DNA of 41,296 nucleotides. It comes from Gammaproteobacteria bacterium (GTDB lineage: Bacteria > Pseudomonadota > Gammaproteobacteria > Pseudomonadales > Azotimanducaceae). The translations under genes were made by a program, and so were the position numbers. This document shows, one piece after another, positions 40,148 to 41,296 of this stretch (positions are counted from its first letter, which is position 1; each line of letters starts with the position of its first letter). The stretch is from positions 1 through 41,296 of the forward strand of contig JABHYO010000030.1 of assembly GCA_018656865.1 (NCBI GenBank), read 5' to 3'. The notes beneath the pieces are model-generated. The model did not search any database and had not been told where the DNA came from. It was given only the letters and a program-made list of their open reading frames with translations.

Positions 40148-41296
40148 ATGTTCGGTGCTGGTCTGGGATTCGTATTTGCCTGTTGCATTCTCGTCCGGCT
40201 GCCGATAGCGCTGGAACCACATACACTTGCGGCCGTCTTACCTCTGGCACTGTGCGGTCTGTGGTTCAGACATTCAAGAGTGGTGGCAGGTTTCGCGCTC
40301 GGTATAGCACTGACGGCGGGGGCTATCGACCATGATCTAGGCCTCAGGCTCAAGGGATTTTCCGCGACTACCGGGATGACGGGCCGCATCTGTTCTCTTC
40401 CGGTGGTCAGGGATGGTTTTACCCGGTTTATGTATTGCCCCACAGGAGGTTCCCCCGGGGGTGCCCGGTATCGACTGAGCTGGTATCGACCGGCCGTTGA
40501 GTTGTTACCCGGACAGGAATGGCGATTGGCGGTAAAGCTTGGTCCGCCTACAGGATCGGTCAATTTTGACCTTTTTGACTTTGAGCGCTGGCAGTTCGTC
40601 AAGCGGATTCATGGCCGTGGTTATGTCAGAACGGACCAGAAGCCAGAGTTCATTGGGTTGGACGGCGAGTTTGTCGATCGTGTTCGTTTCCATCTGCGAG
40701 AAAACCTGAGGCGCAGAGTCCCTGCATCTGAACTCGGAACCTTCCTGGCGCTTGCGCTTGGCGACACCAGCCTGTTGGACGCTAATCGCTGGGAAGTCCT
40801 GAATAGCACCGGGACCACACACCTTCTCATTGTCTCCGGTTTGCATACCGGATTAATCGCCACCCTGGTATTTAATCTGTTGCGTCTGATAGGTGTTCCT
40901 TTATCAATTCTAATAGGCGCGACCATTGGGATCACAGGGTGCTATGCGCTGATTGCCGGTTGGGGGCTGCCAGTGCAGCGGGCATTGATTATGACGACCA
41001 CCGTTCTGCTCTGTATCGGTGCGGCCAGACAGATAAAGCCTGGTGCTCAGGTACTGGTCGCGCTGGTTGCCGTTCTCGGGTTTGATCCGCTGGCTAGTCT
41101 CAGCAATGGATTCTGGCTCTCCTTTGGAGCGGTCCTGGCTCTTTTGTACGGGCTTCATGGCAGAACTGGTATGACGGGTGGTGTCGCAGAGTGGATTCAG
41201 AGTACGACCAAAGCGCAGTGGGTTGTTTTTGTTGCGTTGATGCCGGGCCTGGCCCACCTCATGGGCCAGTTGCCCCTGGGCTCACTGTTGACCAAC
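40148..41296 (+). CDS. comEC: ComEC/Rec2-type DNA uptake protein, N-terminal part (cut by the window end)
   Basis: The frame from ATG 40148 stays open for 383 codons to the end of the window. It starts MFGAGLGFVFACCILVRLPI with hydrophobic segments, then an OB-like periplasmic domain (RLSWYRPAVELLPGQEW, DLFDFERWQFVKRIHGRGYV). The Competence domain follows with TTHLLIVSGLHTGLIATLV, LIAGWGLPVQRALIMT and DPLASLSNGFWLSFGAV, which are classical ComEC sequences. It would move single-stranded DNA across the inner membrane. The C-terminal metallo-beta-lactamase domain, if any, lies beyond the window. No strong Shine-Dalgarno is evident at this ATG, so the start could be further upstream. Confidence 0.88.
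   Translation, partial: MFGAGLGFVFACCILVRLPIALEPHTLAAVLPLALCGLWFRHSRVVAGFALGIALTAGAIDHDLGLRLKGFSATTGMTGRICSLPVVRDGFTRFMYCPTGGSPGGARYRLSWYRPAVELLPGQEWRLAVKLGPPTGSVNFDLFDFERWQFVKRIHGRGYVRTDQKPEFIGLDGEFVDRVRFHLRENLRRRVPASELGTFLALALGDTSLLDANRWEVLNSTGTTHLLIVSGLHTGLIATLVFNLLRLIGVPLSILIGATIGITGCYALIAGWGLPVQRALIMTTTVLLCIGAARQIKPGAQVLVALVAVLGFDPLASLSNGFWLSFGAVLALLYGLHGRTGMTGGVAEWIQSTTKAQWVVFVALMPGLAHLMGQLPLGSLLTN

Overview
The window looks like chromosomal DNA of a proteobacterium, most likely a marine gammaproteobacterium. Pointers are a LolC/LolD/LolE operon, ApbE next to an NqrM-like Na+-NQR maturation factor, a SapC family protein, an outer-membrane barrel, a SPOR lipoprotein and ComEC. I cannot name the genus. 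Two traits stand out. One is selenocysteine (Sec) use: the window carries selC, selA, selB and two genes read through in-frame TGA codons. The other is a mevalonate route to isoprenoids, where most gammaproteobacteria use the MEP pathway.

Layout. Positions 1-3224: a SapC-like gene, then a minus-strand operon of amidohydrolase, MBL-fold hydrolase and SnoaL-like protein. Positions 3309-8922: a compact island of about 5.6 kb between the 3' end of selC and an imperfect 22-bp copy of that 3' end. It carries a GHKL ATPase-nuclease fusion coupled to a DNA methyltransferase (a probable restriction-modification system) and three uncharacterised genes. No integrase is visible. Positions 8901-9090: selC with its own promoter. 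Positions 9091-17510: a PPOX-fold protein, a membrane diguanylate cyclase, a short asparaginase-domain protein, an FMN-dependent alpha-hydroxy-acid dehydrogenase, an RlmI-like methyltransferase, and a FecR / outer-membrane barrel / secreted repeat-protein cluster.

Positions 17523-21030: an LLM-class flavin oxidoreductase faces a three-gene operon of a UGSC-type selenoprotein, a conserved protein of unknown function and an SDR dehydrogenase. The selenoprotein looks like two short open frames unless TGA is read as Sec. Positions 21936-27595: the mevalonate cluster, mvaD - phosphomevalonate kinase - a single polypeptide joining class II HMG-CoA reductase to mevalonate kinase - idi, with a divergent ispA. 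Together these cover HMG-CoA to farnesyl diphosphate. HMG-CoA synthase is not in the window.

Positions 27663-34391: an SDR, a secreted Sec-peroxiredoxin (second selenoprotein), a small membrane protein, and a run of PLP desulfhydrase-like gene, SPOR lipoprotein, selA and selB. Positions 34493-41296: apbE-nqrM, a PilZ protein, lolC-lolD-lolE, a DUF2062 membrane protein and the 5' part of comEC, cut by the window end.

The strongest candidates for new biology are the UGSC selenoprotein operon of unknown function, the HMG-CoA reductase-mevalonate kinase fusion, and the selC-anchored defence island. Motifs, start codons and overlaps were read directly from the sequence. Family names rest on recognised motifs, without database searches.
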